Position numbers and translations under genes: made by a program. Below the pieces are notes generated by a model. That model did no database searches. It was not told where the DNA came from and saw only the letters and a list, made by a program, of their open reading frames with translations. Positions 1 through 6,540 of a stretch of DNA of 13,627 bases are shown piece by piece; position 1 is the stretch's first letter; each line of letters opens with the position of its first letter. This DNA is from an uncultured bacterium (GTDB lineage: Bacteria > Bacillota > Clostridia > Lachnospirales > Lachnospiraceae), in NCBI GenBank assembly GCA_937916345.1, contig CALFUE010000195.1:1-13627 (forward strand), read 5' to 3'.

Positions 1-308
1 TTGCAAAGCCCGGAACCGTTACCTGCCACAAGAAATTCACAGCTCAGGTTTACGTACTGACAAAGGATGAGGGAGGACGTCATACACCTTTCTTCAACAA
101 CTATCGTCCCCAGTTCTATTTCAGAACAACAGACGTTACCGGTGTCTGCAACCTTCCCGCAGGTACAGAGATGTGCATGCCAGGCGATAACATCGAGATG
201 ACTATCGAGCTGATTCATTCAGTAGCTATGGAGCAGGGTCTTACATTCGCTATCCGTGAGGGTGGTCGTACAGTTGGTTCGGGTCGTGTTGCTACAATCA
301 TCGAGTAA
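1..308 (+). CDS. tuf: Elongation factor Tu, C-terminal fragment (5' end outside window)
   Basis: This is the last 101 residues of EF-Tu, the GTPase that delivers aminoacyl-tRNA to the ribosome. The reading frame opens at base 3 and stops with TAA at 306-308. It covers the end of domain 2 and all of domain 3. Visible hallmarks are GGRHTPFF, YRPQFYFRTTDVTG, MPGDN, and the near-terminal REGGRTVGSGRV followed by ATIIE. The protein is of bacterial type (archaeal EF-1A differs strongly here), and residues such as the NLPAGTEMCMPGDN stretch look like Lachnospiraceae versions. Codon use is that of a highly expressed gene (CGT arginine, GTT/GCT/GCA). In many Firmicutes tuf closes the rpsL-rpsG-fusA-tuf operon, and the strong terminator just after it fits that. 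Identity is near certain; the host family is an inference. Confidence 0.97.
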   Translation, partial: AKPGTVTCHKKFTAQVYVLTKDEGGRHTPFFNNYRPQFYFRTTDVTGVCNLPAGTEMCMPGDNIEMTIELIHSVAMEQGLTFAIREGGRTVGSGRVATIIE

Positions 309-331
309 TACCCGATAGGATCAAATTTTTT

Positions 332-365
332 GGCTCCCATTGAAACCAATGGGAGCCTTTCCTTT
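332..365 (+). terminator. Intrinsic terminator after tuf
   Basis: A perfect 10-bp stem (332-341 with 348-357, arms GGCTCCCATT and AATGGGAGCC) closes a 6-base loop. It is followed by a T-rich tail (TTTCCTTT) at 358-365. It lies 24 bases after the tuf stop and should end tuf transcription. Confidence 0.92.
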
Positions 366-388
366 AGTTTGGCATCAGAGGAACAGAC

Positions 389-1318
389 ATGAATTCAAAG
401 ACAATAGGATATATAATAAAAAGACTGCTGCTTGCCGTTGTCACGGTATGGGTGGTGATCACCGTCACCTTCTTCGTGATGCACGCTGTGCCCGGAGGAC
501 CCTTCATGGGAGAGAAAGCCATTTCGGAGGCGGCCCAGAAGGCTCTGGAGGCAAAGTACGGTCTGGACAAACCGTTGTTTGAGCAATATATCACATATCT
601 GGCGGATATAGTTACAAAGTTTGACTTCGGTCCCTCCCTTAAGCAGAGGGGGCGTGATGTGGTGACTGTAATAGCTGACGGAATGAAGACCTCGGTAAAG
701 CTGGGTGTGATCGCCGCGGCCATAGCCCTTGTGGTTGGAGTGGTACTCGGATCCTTCGCTGCCCTCAGGAGAAACAGCATCATAGACCGCATCATCATGG
801 TGCTGACCACGGCCTTTGTGTCGATGCCATCATTTATTATGGGTTCCTTCCTGCTGATCATATTTTCGATATGGTTGGGATGGCTGCCCGCAAACGGAGC
901 CTCCAGCGGAGGACTGGTGCTGCCCATAGTCACGCTGTCTCTCTCGCCCATGGCGTATATCACAAGACTCACCCGCTCATCAATGCTGGATGTGCTGGGA
1001 CAGGATTACATCCGCACCGCGAAAGCCAAGGGTGTGTCCCGCATGAAGATAATATTCGGTCATGCGCTTAAAAATTCACTTCTGCCCGTAATCACCTATT
1101 TCGGTCCCATGCTGGCATATATCGTCACAGGGTCTCTGGTGGTAGAGCAGATATTTGCGGTTCCCGGAATAGGACGCGCCTTCGTCACCAGTATCACAGG
1201 CCGCGACTATCCTATGATTATGGGAACAACCATTATTTTGGCATCTCTTATCGTTATCATGAATCTGATCAGCGATATTCTGTATAAGATCGTAGATCCA
1301 AGGATCACGCTTGAATAG
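389..1318 (+). CDS. oppB: Peptide ABC importer permease, OppB/DppB family
   Basis: This 309-residue protein is one of the two membrane subunits of an oligopeptide/dipeptide importer. It begins with the family's typical hydrophobic first helix (about residues 9-33, after the IIKRLLL start and ending near HAVPGGPF). A periplasmic-side stretch with YGLDKPLFEQY follows, then five further predicted membrane helices. The cytoplasmic EAA coupling loop, which docks on the ATPases, is at about residues 206-233 (DYIRTAKAKGVSRMKII, then HALKNSLLP). The C-terminus (ISDILYKIVDPRI) is typical. The ATG at 389 follows an AGAGGA ribosome binding site at 377-382. Its stop codon overlaps the Shine-Dalgarno of oppC, so the two are translationally close. 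Oddity: only 31 bases separate it from the tuf terminator, with no clear promoter. Opp and Dpp substrate classes cannot be separated from sequence alone. Confidence 0.95.
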   Translation: MNSKTIGYIIKRLLLAVVTVWVVITVTFFVMHAVPGGPFMGEKAISEAAQKALEAKYGLDKPLFEQYITYLADIVTKFDFGPSLKQRGRDVVTVIADGMKTSVKLGVIAAAIALVVGVVLGSFAALRRNSIIDRIIMVLTTAFVSMPSFIMGSFLLIIFSIWLGWLPANGASSGGLVLPIVTLSLSPMAYITRLTRSSMLDVLGQDYIRTAKAKGVSRMKIIFGHALKNSLLPVITYFGPMLAYIVTGSLVVEQIFAVPGIGRAFVTSITGRDYPMIMGTTIILASLIVIMNLISDILYKIVDPRITLE

Positions 1319-1329
1319 GAGGGAACAAC

Positions 1330-2385
1330 TTGAGTAAGATACTTAGCGCCCAGATAAATCTGGATGATCTGCTCCCCGCGACTGACGAGGAAAAGGCATA
1401 TATAGTTCAGATGCGCCCCTCCACCACCTTTTTCAGGGACGGGATCAAACGCCTCATAAAAAACAAAGTAGCTTTTGTTAGTTTCATCATAATAGTTCTC
1501 GTGACGCTCTCAGCCATTTTTGTGCCCATGTTTTGGCCCTATTCCTATGACGCAATGCTGGGAAATGTGCCCGGACAGCCTATGGATGCGTCCTACAATA
1601 ATCTTGCTCCATTTGAGTACAGCAAGACGGAAACCTCGAGGATCGAGGCCGGTGAGAGCATCATGCCCCATATCTTCGGTACCGACAATCAGGGTAGAGA
1701 TTACTTTATCCGTGTGGTCTACGGCACCAGGATCTCTCTTGCTGTCGGCTTTTTTGCGTCTATCATAGTCCTCATAATCGGAATGACCATCGGCTCCATA
1801 TCCGGTTATATGGGTGGAAAAGTCGATCTGATCATTATGAGAATAGTTGATATCATCTATTCGCTGCCCGATATGCTGATGGTGATACTTCTTGCCTCTG
1901 TCTTGAACCTGACCCTGGGACCCGTCATAGAGGGCACGGTGCTTGAGGACATTGGAGCCAATATCATCAGTCTGTTCATAGTCTTCGGCGTGCTCTACTG
2001 GGTTTCCATGGCGAGACTCATCCGCGGCCAGATCCTCTCACTCCGTGAGCAGGAGTATGTGCTGGCGGCCAGAGCCACAGGAGCAAAGGGCGGCTGGATT
2101 ATCAGAAAGCACCTGCTGCCGAACTGTATGAGTGTTATCTTTATTTCTGTAGCGCTGCAGATCCCCAGCGCGATATTCACGGAGAGCTACCTTTCCTTCC
2201 TGGGACTGGGTGTAAATGCCCCCATGCCATCGCTTGGATCTCTTGCCTCGGATGCTCTGAACGGACTGTCATCTTATCCGCATCGCCTCGTCATCCCGGC
2301 AATCGTGATATCTCTCATAGTATTGTCTCTGAACCTCTTTGGAGACGGTCTGAGAGATGCGTTCGATCCGAAGCTTAATGTTTAA
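1330..2385 (+). CDS. oppC: Peptide ABC importer permease, OppC/DppC family
   Basis: This 351-residue protein is the second membrane subunit, partner of the OppB-like protein just upstream. It has a cytoplasmic N-terminal OppC_N-type extension, then a first membrane helix (VAFVSFIIIVLVTLSAIFVP). An external segment leads to the family signature FGTDNQGRDYFIRVVYGTR at about residues 116-134. The EAA loop is at about residues 242-265 (EYVLAARATGAKG, then IRKHLLPN), and the C-terminus NLFGDGLRDAFDPK is diagnostic. The start is a TTG at 1330, chosen because a full AGGAGGG Shine-Dalgarno at 1317-1323 sits 6 bases upstream, overlapping the oppB stop. A 68-base gap separates it from oppD. Length is slightly above the usual 290-330 because of the N-terminal extension and the external loop. 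Confidence 0.95.
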   Translation: MSKILSAQINLDDLLPATDEEKAYIVQMRPSTTFFRDGIKRLIKNKVAFVSFIIIVLVTLSAIFVPMFWPYSYDAMLGNVPGQPMDASYNNLAPFEYSKTETSRIEAGESIMPHIFGTDNQGRDYFIRVVYGTRISLAVGFFASIIVLIIGMTIGSISGYMGGKVDLIIMRIVDIIYSLPDMLMVILLASVLNLTLGPVIEGTVLEDIGANIISLFIVFGVLYWVSMARLIRGQILSLREQEYVLAARATGAKGGWIIRKHLLPNCMSVIFISVALQIPSAIFTESYLSFLGLGVNAPMPSLGSLASDALNGLSSYPHRLVIPAIVISLIVLSLNLFGDGLRDAFDPKLNV

Positions 2386-2440
2386 AAGAGGAACCGGACA
2401 TCGTTAGTGCCTGTTCTTTGGGCGGTTCTGGTGTTATTAG

Positions 2441-2446
2441 AGGAGA
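2441..2446 (+). promoter_or_regulatory. Ribosome binding site that fixes the oppD start
   Basis: AGGAGA at 2441-2446 is 7 bases before the ATG at 2454. It supports that start over an in-frame upstream TTG at 2418, which has no comparable site. Confidence 0.75.
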
Positions 2447-2453
2447 ATATTAC

Positions 2454-3449
2454 ATGAGTATGTTAGAAGTGCGAGACCTCCACACATCATTCTTTACCGA
2501 TGCCGGCGAGGTGAAGGCGGTAAACGGCGTATCCTTTGACCTGGACAATGGCAGGGTTCTCGGCATCGTGGGTGAGTCCGGTTCCGGAAAATCCGTTACT
2601 GCCTATTCCATCATGCAGATACTGGCCGGGACAGGAAAGATAGTCTCAGGCTCCATCAGGTTTAAGGGACAGGAGCTGGTGGGCAGCGGCGAGGGCGTTA
2701 TGAAGACCATCCGCGGAAACAAGATATCCATCATATTCCAGGATCCCATGACATCCCTGAACCCTACCTATACCATAGGTCACCAGCTGATGGAAGCAAT
2801 AATGCTCCACACCGGAAGAAACAAGGAGCAGGCGAGGGAACGCGCGATAGAGATGCTTCGTCTGGTAAATATAAACGAGCCCGAAAAGAGGATCAGTCAA
2901 TATCCTTATGAGTTCTCGGGCGGAATGAGACAGAGAGTCATGATAGCCATGGCGCTGTCCTGCGAGCCGGATATACTGATAGCCGACGAGCCTACCACCG
3001 CTCTGGATGTGACCATACAGGCGCAGATCCTGGAGCTCATGAAATCCCTTCAGGAGGAGCTGGGCATGGCCATAATTATGATCACTCACGACCTGGGCGT
3101 GGTGGCCCAGATGTGTGACGAGGTGATCGTAATGTACGCGGGCTCTATATGCGAGCAGGGTACCGCTGACGAGATCTTTTACAATCCCTGTCATGAGTAC
3201 ACCAAGGGTCTGCTGCGCTCCATCCCCTCTATCGGCGATGATTACCAGAGACTCGAGCCTATTGCGGGAACGCCTATCGATCTGCTCAACATGCCGAAGG
3301 GCTGCGCCTTTGCCCCCAGGTGCGGTGCGGCATTAAAGATATGTCTGCGTGAGAGGTGTGAGCGCATGGAGATAAATCAGGATCACGCAGCCAGCTGCTG
3401 GATGAATGTAAAGAGGCAGATGGAAGAATCCGGAAAGGCGGTGGGTTAA
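2454..3449 (+). CDS. oppD: Peptide ABC importer ATPase, OppD/DppD family
   Basis: This 331-residue cytoplasmic ATPase drives peptide import with OppF. Motifs in order: Walker A GESGSGKS at residues 40-47, Q-loop with FQDPMTSLNP, ABC signature FSGGMRQR from residue 154, Walker B ending in ADEPTTALD with catalytic Glu179, and the H-loop ITHDLG. The C-terminal oligopeptide-transporter extension carries four cysteines (C284, C290, C297, C315) spaced C-x5-C-x6-C-x17-C. In characterised relatives (for example mycobacterial OppD and thermophile DppD) a matching motif binds a [4Fe-4S] cluster, so a cluster is likely here, by inference. I start at ATG 2454 (an ATG at 2460 is also possible), not at the TTG at 2418, because of the well-placed AGGAGA. 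It is followed directly by oppF, whose ATG abuts its TAA. All catalytic residues are present. Confidence 0.95.
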   Translation: MSMLEVRDLHTSFFTDAGEVKAVNGVSFDLDNGRVLGIVGESGSGKSVTAYSIMQILAGTGKIVSGSIRFKGQELVGSGEGVMKTIRGNKISIIFQDPMTSLNPTYTIGHQLMEAIMLHTGRNKEQARERAIEMLRLVNINEPEKRISQYPYEFSGGMRQRVMIAMALSCEPDILIADEPTTALDVTIQAQILELMKSLQEELGMAIIMITHDLGVVAQMCDEVIVMYAGSICEQGTADEIFYNPCHEYTKGLLRSIPSIGDDYQRLEPIAGTPIDLLNMPKGCAFAPRCGAALKICLRERCERMEINQDHAASCWMNVKRQMEESGKAVG

Positions 3450-4460
3450 ATGGCATTTTCCATAGAGAGAGACAGATCCACCCTTGATAAGGATCTGGTC
3501 GTCGTAAAGGATCTGAAGCAGTATTTCCCCGTAAATACAGGATTGTTCCAGACTAAACCGCTCAAGGCGGTGGACGGAGTGTCCTTTACCATAAAGCTGG
3601 GCGAGACCCTGGGACTGGTAGGAGAGAGCGGCTGCGGGAAGACTACGGTGGGCAGGACGCTGCTGCATCTGTACAAGCCAACCTCCGGTGAGGTCATATT
3701 CAACGGTATGACCATCGACGACGCGAAGACCGTGAAGAGGCTGAGAGAGCGCGCCACCATGGTGTTCCAGGATCCCTATTCATCACTGAATCCCAGAATG
3801 ACAGTGTCGGACATCATAGGAGAGCCCCTCGATATATACGATGTCTATGGTAAGGACAGGGAATCGCGCCGGAAGCGTATACTGCAGCTGATGGATTTCG
3901 TAGGATTGAACTCTGAGCATGCGTCTAGATACGCCCACGAGTTTTCCGGAGGTCAGAGGCAGAGAATAGGAATAGCGAGGGCCCTTGCATTAAATCCTGA
4001 TTTTATAGTTTGCGATGAGCCTGTCAGTGCGCTGGATGTGTCAATTCAGGCGCAGGTTATAAATATGTTTGAGGAGCTCCAGAAAAAGCTTGAGCTCACC
4101 TATCTGTTCATCGCTCACGACCTGTTGATCGTGCGGCATATATCTGACCGTATCGCGGTGATGTATTTAGGGCATATCGTGGAGATGGCGGAGGCAAATG
4201 AGATATACGATCATCCTCTGCATCCCTACAGCAAATCTCTGATCTCGGCGGTACCTCTGCCGGATCCGAAGGCAGCCCGGGCGAACAGGAGGATTGTGCT
4301 CTCGGGAGATATCCCAAGCCCCTTGAACGCTCCCAGCGGATGTCCGTTCAGAACCAGGTGTCAGTACGCTGCTGACTCCTGCAAGGACGTGATGCCAGGA
4401 CTCAAAGATCTCGGGGGCGGACACTTCGTAGCCTGCCATCGTGTTGATGAGATCAACTGA
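3450..4460 (+). CDS. oppF: Peptide ABC importer ATPase, OppF/DppF family
   Basis: This 336-residue protein is the second ATPase of the importer and would pair with the OppD-like subunit. The OppF-type N-terminal extension (KDLKQYFPVNTGLF, then KPLKAVDGVSF) precedes Walker A GESGCGKT at residues 58-65. The Q-loop with FQDPYSSLNP, signature FSGGQRQRIG from residue 165, Walker B CDEPVSALD with catalytic Glu190, and H-loop IAHDL follow. The C-terminal domain has C298, C304, C311 and C329 with the same C-x5-C-x6-C-x17-C spacing as its partner, a likely iron-sulfur site. Its ATG touches the oppD stop (TAA then ATG), so the two are probably translationally coupled. The frame closes with TGA at 4458-4460. 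Forty-one bases further on, the contig runs into adapter sequence, so whatever naturally follows oppF is uncertain. The gene itself appears complete. Confidence 0.95.
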   Translation: MAFSIERDRSTLDKDLVVVKDLKQYFPVNTGLFQTKPLKAVDGVSFTIKLGETLGLVGESGCGKTTVGRTLLHLYKPTSGEVIFNGMTIDDAKTVKRLRERATMVFQDPYSSLNPRMTVSDIIGEPLDIYDVYGKDRESRRKRILQLMDFVGLNSEHASRYAHEFSGGQRQRIGIARALALNPDFIVCDEPVSALDVSIQAQVINMFEELQKKLELTYLFIAHDLLIVRHISDRIAVMYLGHIVEMAEANEIYDHPLHPYSKSLISAVPLPDPKAARANRRIVLSGDIPSPLNAPSGCPFRTRCQYAADSCKDVMPGLKDLGGGHFVACHRVDEIN

Positions 4461-6229
4461 TGAATCAGATGATTTTGATATCGTCCAATCTGCTTTTTGA
4501 CCTCTTTCCCTACACGACGCTCTTCCGATCTTGTCTGGCATCCGAGCCCGATACCATCGATCCCGCGCTCAACTCTTCAGTAGACGGAGCGTCGCTTTTG
4601 ATCCATTTTTTCCAGGGACTGGCAAAGTGGGAACTGAATGACTCCGGAAATACAGTCATCGCTGCCGACGCGGCAACAGAGCTTCCCGAGGGCGTTGAAA
4701 ACGCTGACGGAACCGTTACCTACACCTACACACTGAGAGACGGATTGAAGTGGTCCGATGGACAGGATGTAAAGGCTTCCGATTTTGTGTTCGCCTGGAA
4801 CAGAGCTGCATCCGCTGAGCTCGGCGCTGACTATGGCTATATGTTTGAGGTTGTTGACGGCTATGATGAGGTTTCAGCAGTTGATGACGACGGAAATGTC
4901 GTAAATCCCGACGCAAAGCTGAATGTAGAGGCAACCGATGACAAGACCATCGTGGTAACCCTGAAGAATGCAATATCATACTGGGATGAGCTTCTGGCAT
5001 TTCCGGTCTACTTCCCCGTGAGAGAGGATGTGGTTTCAAATGAGGGCTGGGCTACTGATCCTTCCACCTATGTCTGCAACGGACCCTACAAGATGACATC
5101 CTGGGATCACCAGAGTGTCATCAGGATTGAGAAGAACGCGGATTTTGTTGATGCTAATGAAATCACAATGCCAAAGATAAATTTCTATCTCTCGGATGAC
5201 GCTAACAATATGCTCACAAACTTCAAGAACGGCGATTGGCAGCTTATCGACGATGTGCCCACAAACGAGATCGCTTCTCTGAAGAGCGAGTATCCCGATG
5301 AGTTCGTTGTTACAGGTCAGCTGGGAACTTACTATGTATGCTGGAATATCAATGAGTCGCTGCTTCCCGCAGGCAGTCCCTACGAGAATGATGAGGCTGC
5401 AAAGTCTGAGATCAGGAGAGCCTTCGGTCTTCTCTACGACAGAAACTACATCGTAAATGAGATAGCTCAGGGAGGACAGGTTCCCGCGTCTTCATTCGTC
5501 CCAATGGGTATGACGGACGAAGACGGCTCAGAGTTCTATCAGAATGCAGGAAGCAATGACTATGCAGGCTACTACGCTGTTTCAGATGACGCCTACTCTT
5601 CTAACTTTGAGCAGGCTGTGGAGATATTAAAGAAGTATTACACCTATGATGAGGGAACAGGTCAGTTTACGGATGTTCCCACATTCACCTATCTCTACAA
5701 CACTTCCGATGCCCACAAGGCTATCGCTGAGTACATTCAGAGCGCAATGGCGTCAGTAGGCATTACAATGACCCTTGAAAACCAGGAGTGGGCTACATTT
5801 CTTAACACCAGAAAGTCCGGCGACTTCTCCGTAGCGAGAAACGGATGGCTGGCAGATTACAACGATCCCATATGCTTTCTTGATATGTGGACCACAGCGT
5901 CAGGAAACAATGATGTGCAGTACGGTAAAGGTGATCATGCGAGTGTGAGCGTTTACAGCCTTGACCTTACAGCCTACGGTTATGATGTAAATGTGACAAA
6001 CGGCACCTGGTCAGAGACCTATGATGTACTGATCTCAACCATAAAGGGCTGCACGGATGATACCACCCGCTATGCGCTGATGCACATCGCAGAGGATATG
6101 CTGATGGATTCGGGATGTATCACACCGCTGTACTTCTACACCGATCTCTATATGCTCAAGAGTTCCGTAAAAGGATTCTTCTCTAACCCGCTGGGTTACA
6201 AGTATTTCATGTACACCACCATCGGATGA
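4460..6229 (+). CDS. oppA: Family 5 (OppA/DppA-type) peptide-binding protein, artificial 5' end
   Basis: From 4532 to the TGA at 6227-6229 this encodes about 565 residues of an SBP_bac_5 extracellular peptide receptor. The mature-protein start SEPDTIDPALNS is clear. Other family marks are YTLRDGLKWSDGQDVKASDF, the NGPYKMTSW region, RRAFGLLYDRNYI, and the C-terminal ADYNDP/MLMDSGCITPLYFY stretch. Family members normally begin with a signal peptide, a lipobox cysteine and a Ser/Gly-rich linker, together several tens of residues; none of this is present. Instead the frame opens at an ATG overlapping the oppF stop and is read through 14 codons of other sequence and 10 codons of Illumina adapter (peptide LFPYTTLFRS), which happens to be in frame with the native part. 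The first 24 codons should not be trusted. Position after oppF suggests it is the cognate receptor, but the adapter means adjacency is unproven. The family call is firm; the start is wrong. Confidence 0.9.
   Translation: MNQMILISSNLLFDLFPYTTLFRSCLASEPDTIDPALNSSVDGASLLIHFFQGLAKWELNDSGNTVIAADAATELPEGVENADGTVTYTYTLRDGLKWSDGQDVKASDFVFAWNRAASAELGADYGYMFEVVDGYDEVSAVDDDGNVVNPDAKLNVEATDDKTIVVTLKNAISYWDELLAFPVYFPVREDVVSNEGWATDPSTYVCNGPYKMTSWDHQSVIRIEKNADFVDANEITMPKINFYLSDDANNMLTNFKNGDWQLIDDVPTNEIASLKSEYPDEFVVTGQLGTYYVCWNINESLLPAGSPYENDEAAKSEIRRAFGLLYDRNYIVNEIAQGGQVPASSFVPMGMTDEDGSEFYQNAGSNDYAGYYAVSDDAYSSNFEQAVEILKKYYTYDEGTGQFTDVPTFTYLYNTSDAHKAIAEYIQSAMASVGITMTLENQEWATFLNTRKSGDFSVARNGWLADYNDPICFLDMWTTASGNNDVQYGKGDHASVSVYSLDLTAYGYDVNVTNGTWSETYDVLISTIKGCTDDTTRYALMHIAEDMLMDSGCITPLYFYTDLYMLKSSVKGFFSNPLGYKYFMYTTIG
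4502..4531 (+). other. Illumina universal adapter sequence embedded in the contig
   Basis: These 30 bases match exactly the 3' end of the Illumina universal (P5/TruSeq) adapter, through TACACGACGCTCTTCCGATC and the final T. The base before (4501, C) departs from the adapter, so the match starts at 4502. In frame it gives the peptide LFPYTTLFRS, a known contamination signature in protein databases; the opposite strand gives RASCRER. It marks an artificial join between the oppF side and the solute-binding-protein side. Confidence 0.97.
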
Positions 6230-6234
6230 TAAAT

Positions 6235-6266
6235 AAAGCCCCTGCTGATGCGGGGGCTTTTCTTTC
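6235..6266 (+). terminator. Intrinsic terminator after the peptide-binding protein gene
   Basis: The arms 6235-6245 (AAAGCCCCTGC) and 6250-6260 (GCGGGGGCTTT) form an 11-bp stem with one G-T pair and a TGAT loop. A T-rich run (TTTCTTTC, starting inside the stem) follows. It sits 5 bases after the stop codon and should separate the peptide-transport genes from the arabinofuranosidase operon. Confidence 0.92.
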
Positions 6267-6432
6267 AGAAAAAACAAATGGAAGGCATATTTTATTTTGT
6301 GACAAATTAAATAATTATGTGTATTCTAAAATAAAAAATTTTTAAAAACAGCGCAATTCGGTACATGCAGGCTATCTGTTGTAAATATTACCTAAAAACT
6401 CAAAAAAATAAGGTTTTAAATTGAAAAAACTG

Positions 6433-6461
6433 TTGAAAATTTAAGTGTGTCATGTTATATT
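6433..6461 (+). promoter_or_regulatory. Sigma-A type promoter with extended -10 for the abf operon
   Basis: The -35 TTGAAA (6433-6438) and -10 TATATT (6456-6461) are separated by exactly 17 bases. TGT immediately before the -10 gives an extended -10 (TGTTATATT). Transcription would start near 6468, leaving a leader of roughly 73 bases before the ATG at 6541. Confidence 0.75.
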
Positions 6462-6484
6462 AATTACGATCGGCTTGAATATAT

Positions 6485-6510
6485 TTTATTTAATCAAATA
6501 GTTTAATAAA
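6485..6510. repeat. Imperfect AT-rich inverted repeat in the abf leader (possible operator)
   Basis: The arms 6485-6493 (TTTATTTAA) and 6502-6510 (TTTAATAAA) pair at 8 of 9 positions around an 8-base centre. The site is about 17 bases after the predicted transcription start, a suitable place for a repressor. Dyads arise easily in AT-rich DNA, so the role is speculative. Confidence 0.3.
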
Positions 6511-6540
6511 CTTGTATTATGATTAAGGAGTTAAAAGTAT

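Larger units (their letters stand above)
6261..6540 (+). other. AT-rich intergenic region upstream of the arabinofuranosidase operon
   Basis: This 280-base non-coding stretch has many A/T runs around 6330-6350 and 6401-6430. It holds the promoter at 6433-6461 and the imperfect dyad at 6485-6510. A short inverted repeat, TTTGT-G-ACAAA at 6296-6306, may be incidental. I found no catabolite-responsive element of the usual form, no riboswitch and no small gene. Confidence 0.6.

Noticed and set aside
364..972. Long minus-strand open frame opposite oppB (202 codons)
   Set aside because: It lies wholly antisense to a clear OppB permease, with low-complexity residues that mirror its codons and no domain or ribosome binding site.
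2418..2453. Upstream TTG start for oppD adding 12 residues
   Set aside because: No good ribosome binding site precedes it. The ATG at 2454 has AGGAGA 7 bases upstream and gives the normal family N-terminus.
4167..4541. Minus-strand open frame containing IGRASCRERG
   Set aside because: This peptide is the reverse-strand translation of the Illumina adapter, and the rest is antisense to oppF. It is not a gene.
6296..6306. TTTGT-G-ACAAA inverted repeat as an operator or CRP-like site
   Set aside because: The arms are only 5 bp in AT-rich DNA, more than 120 bases upstream of the promoter. It is easily explained by chance.
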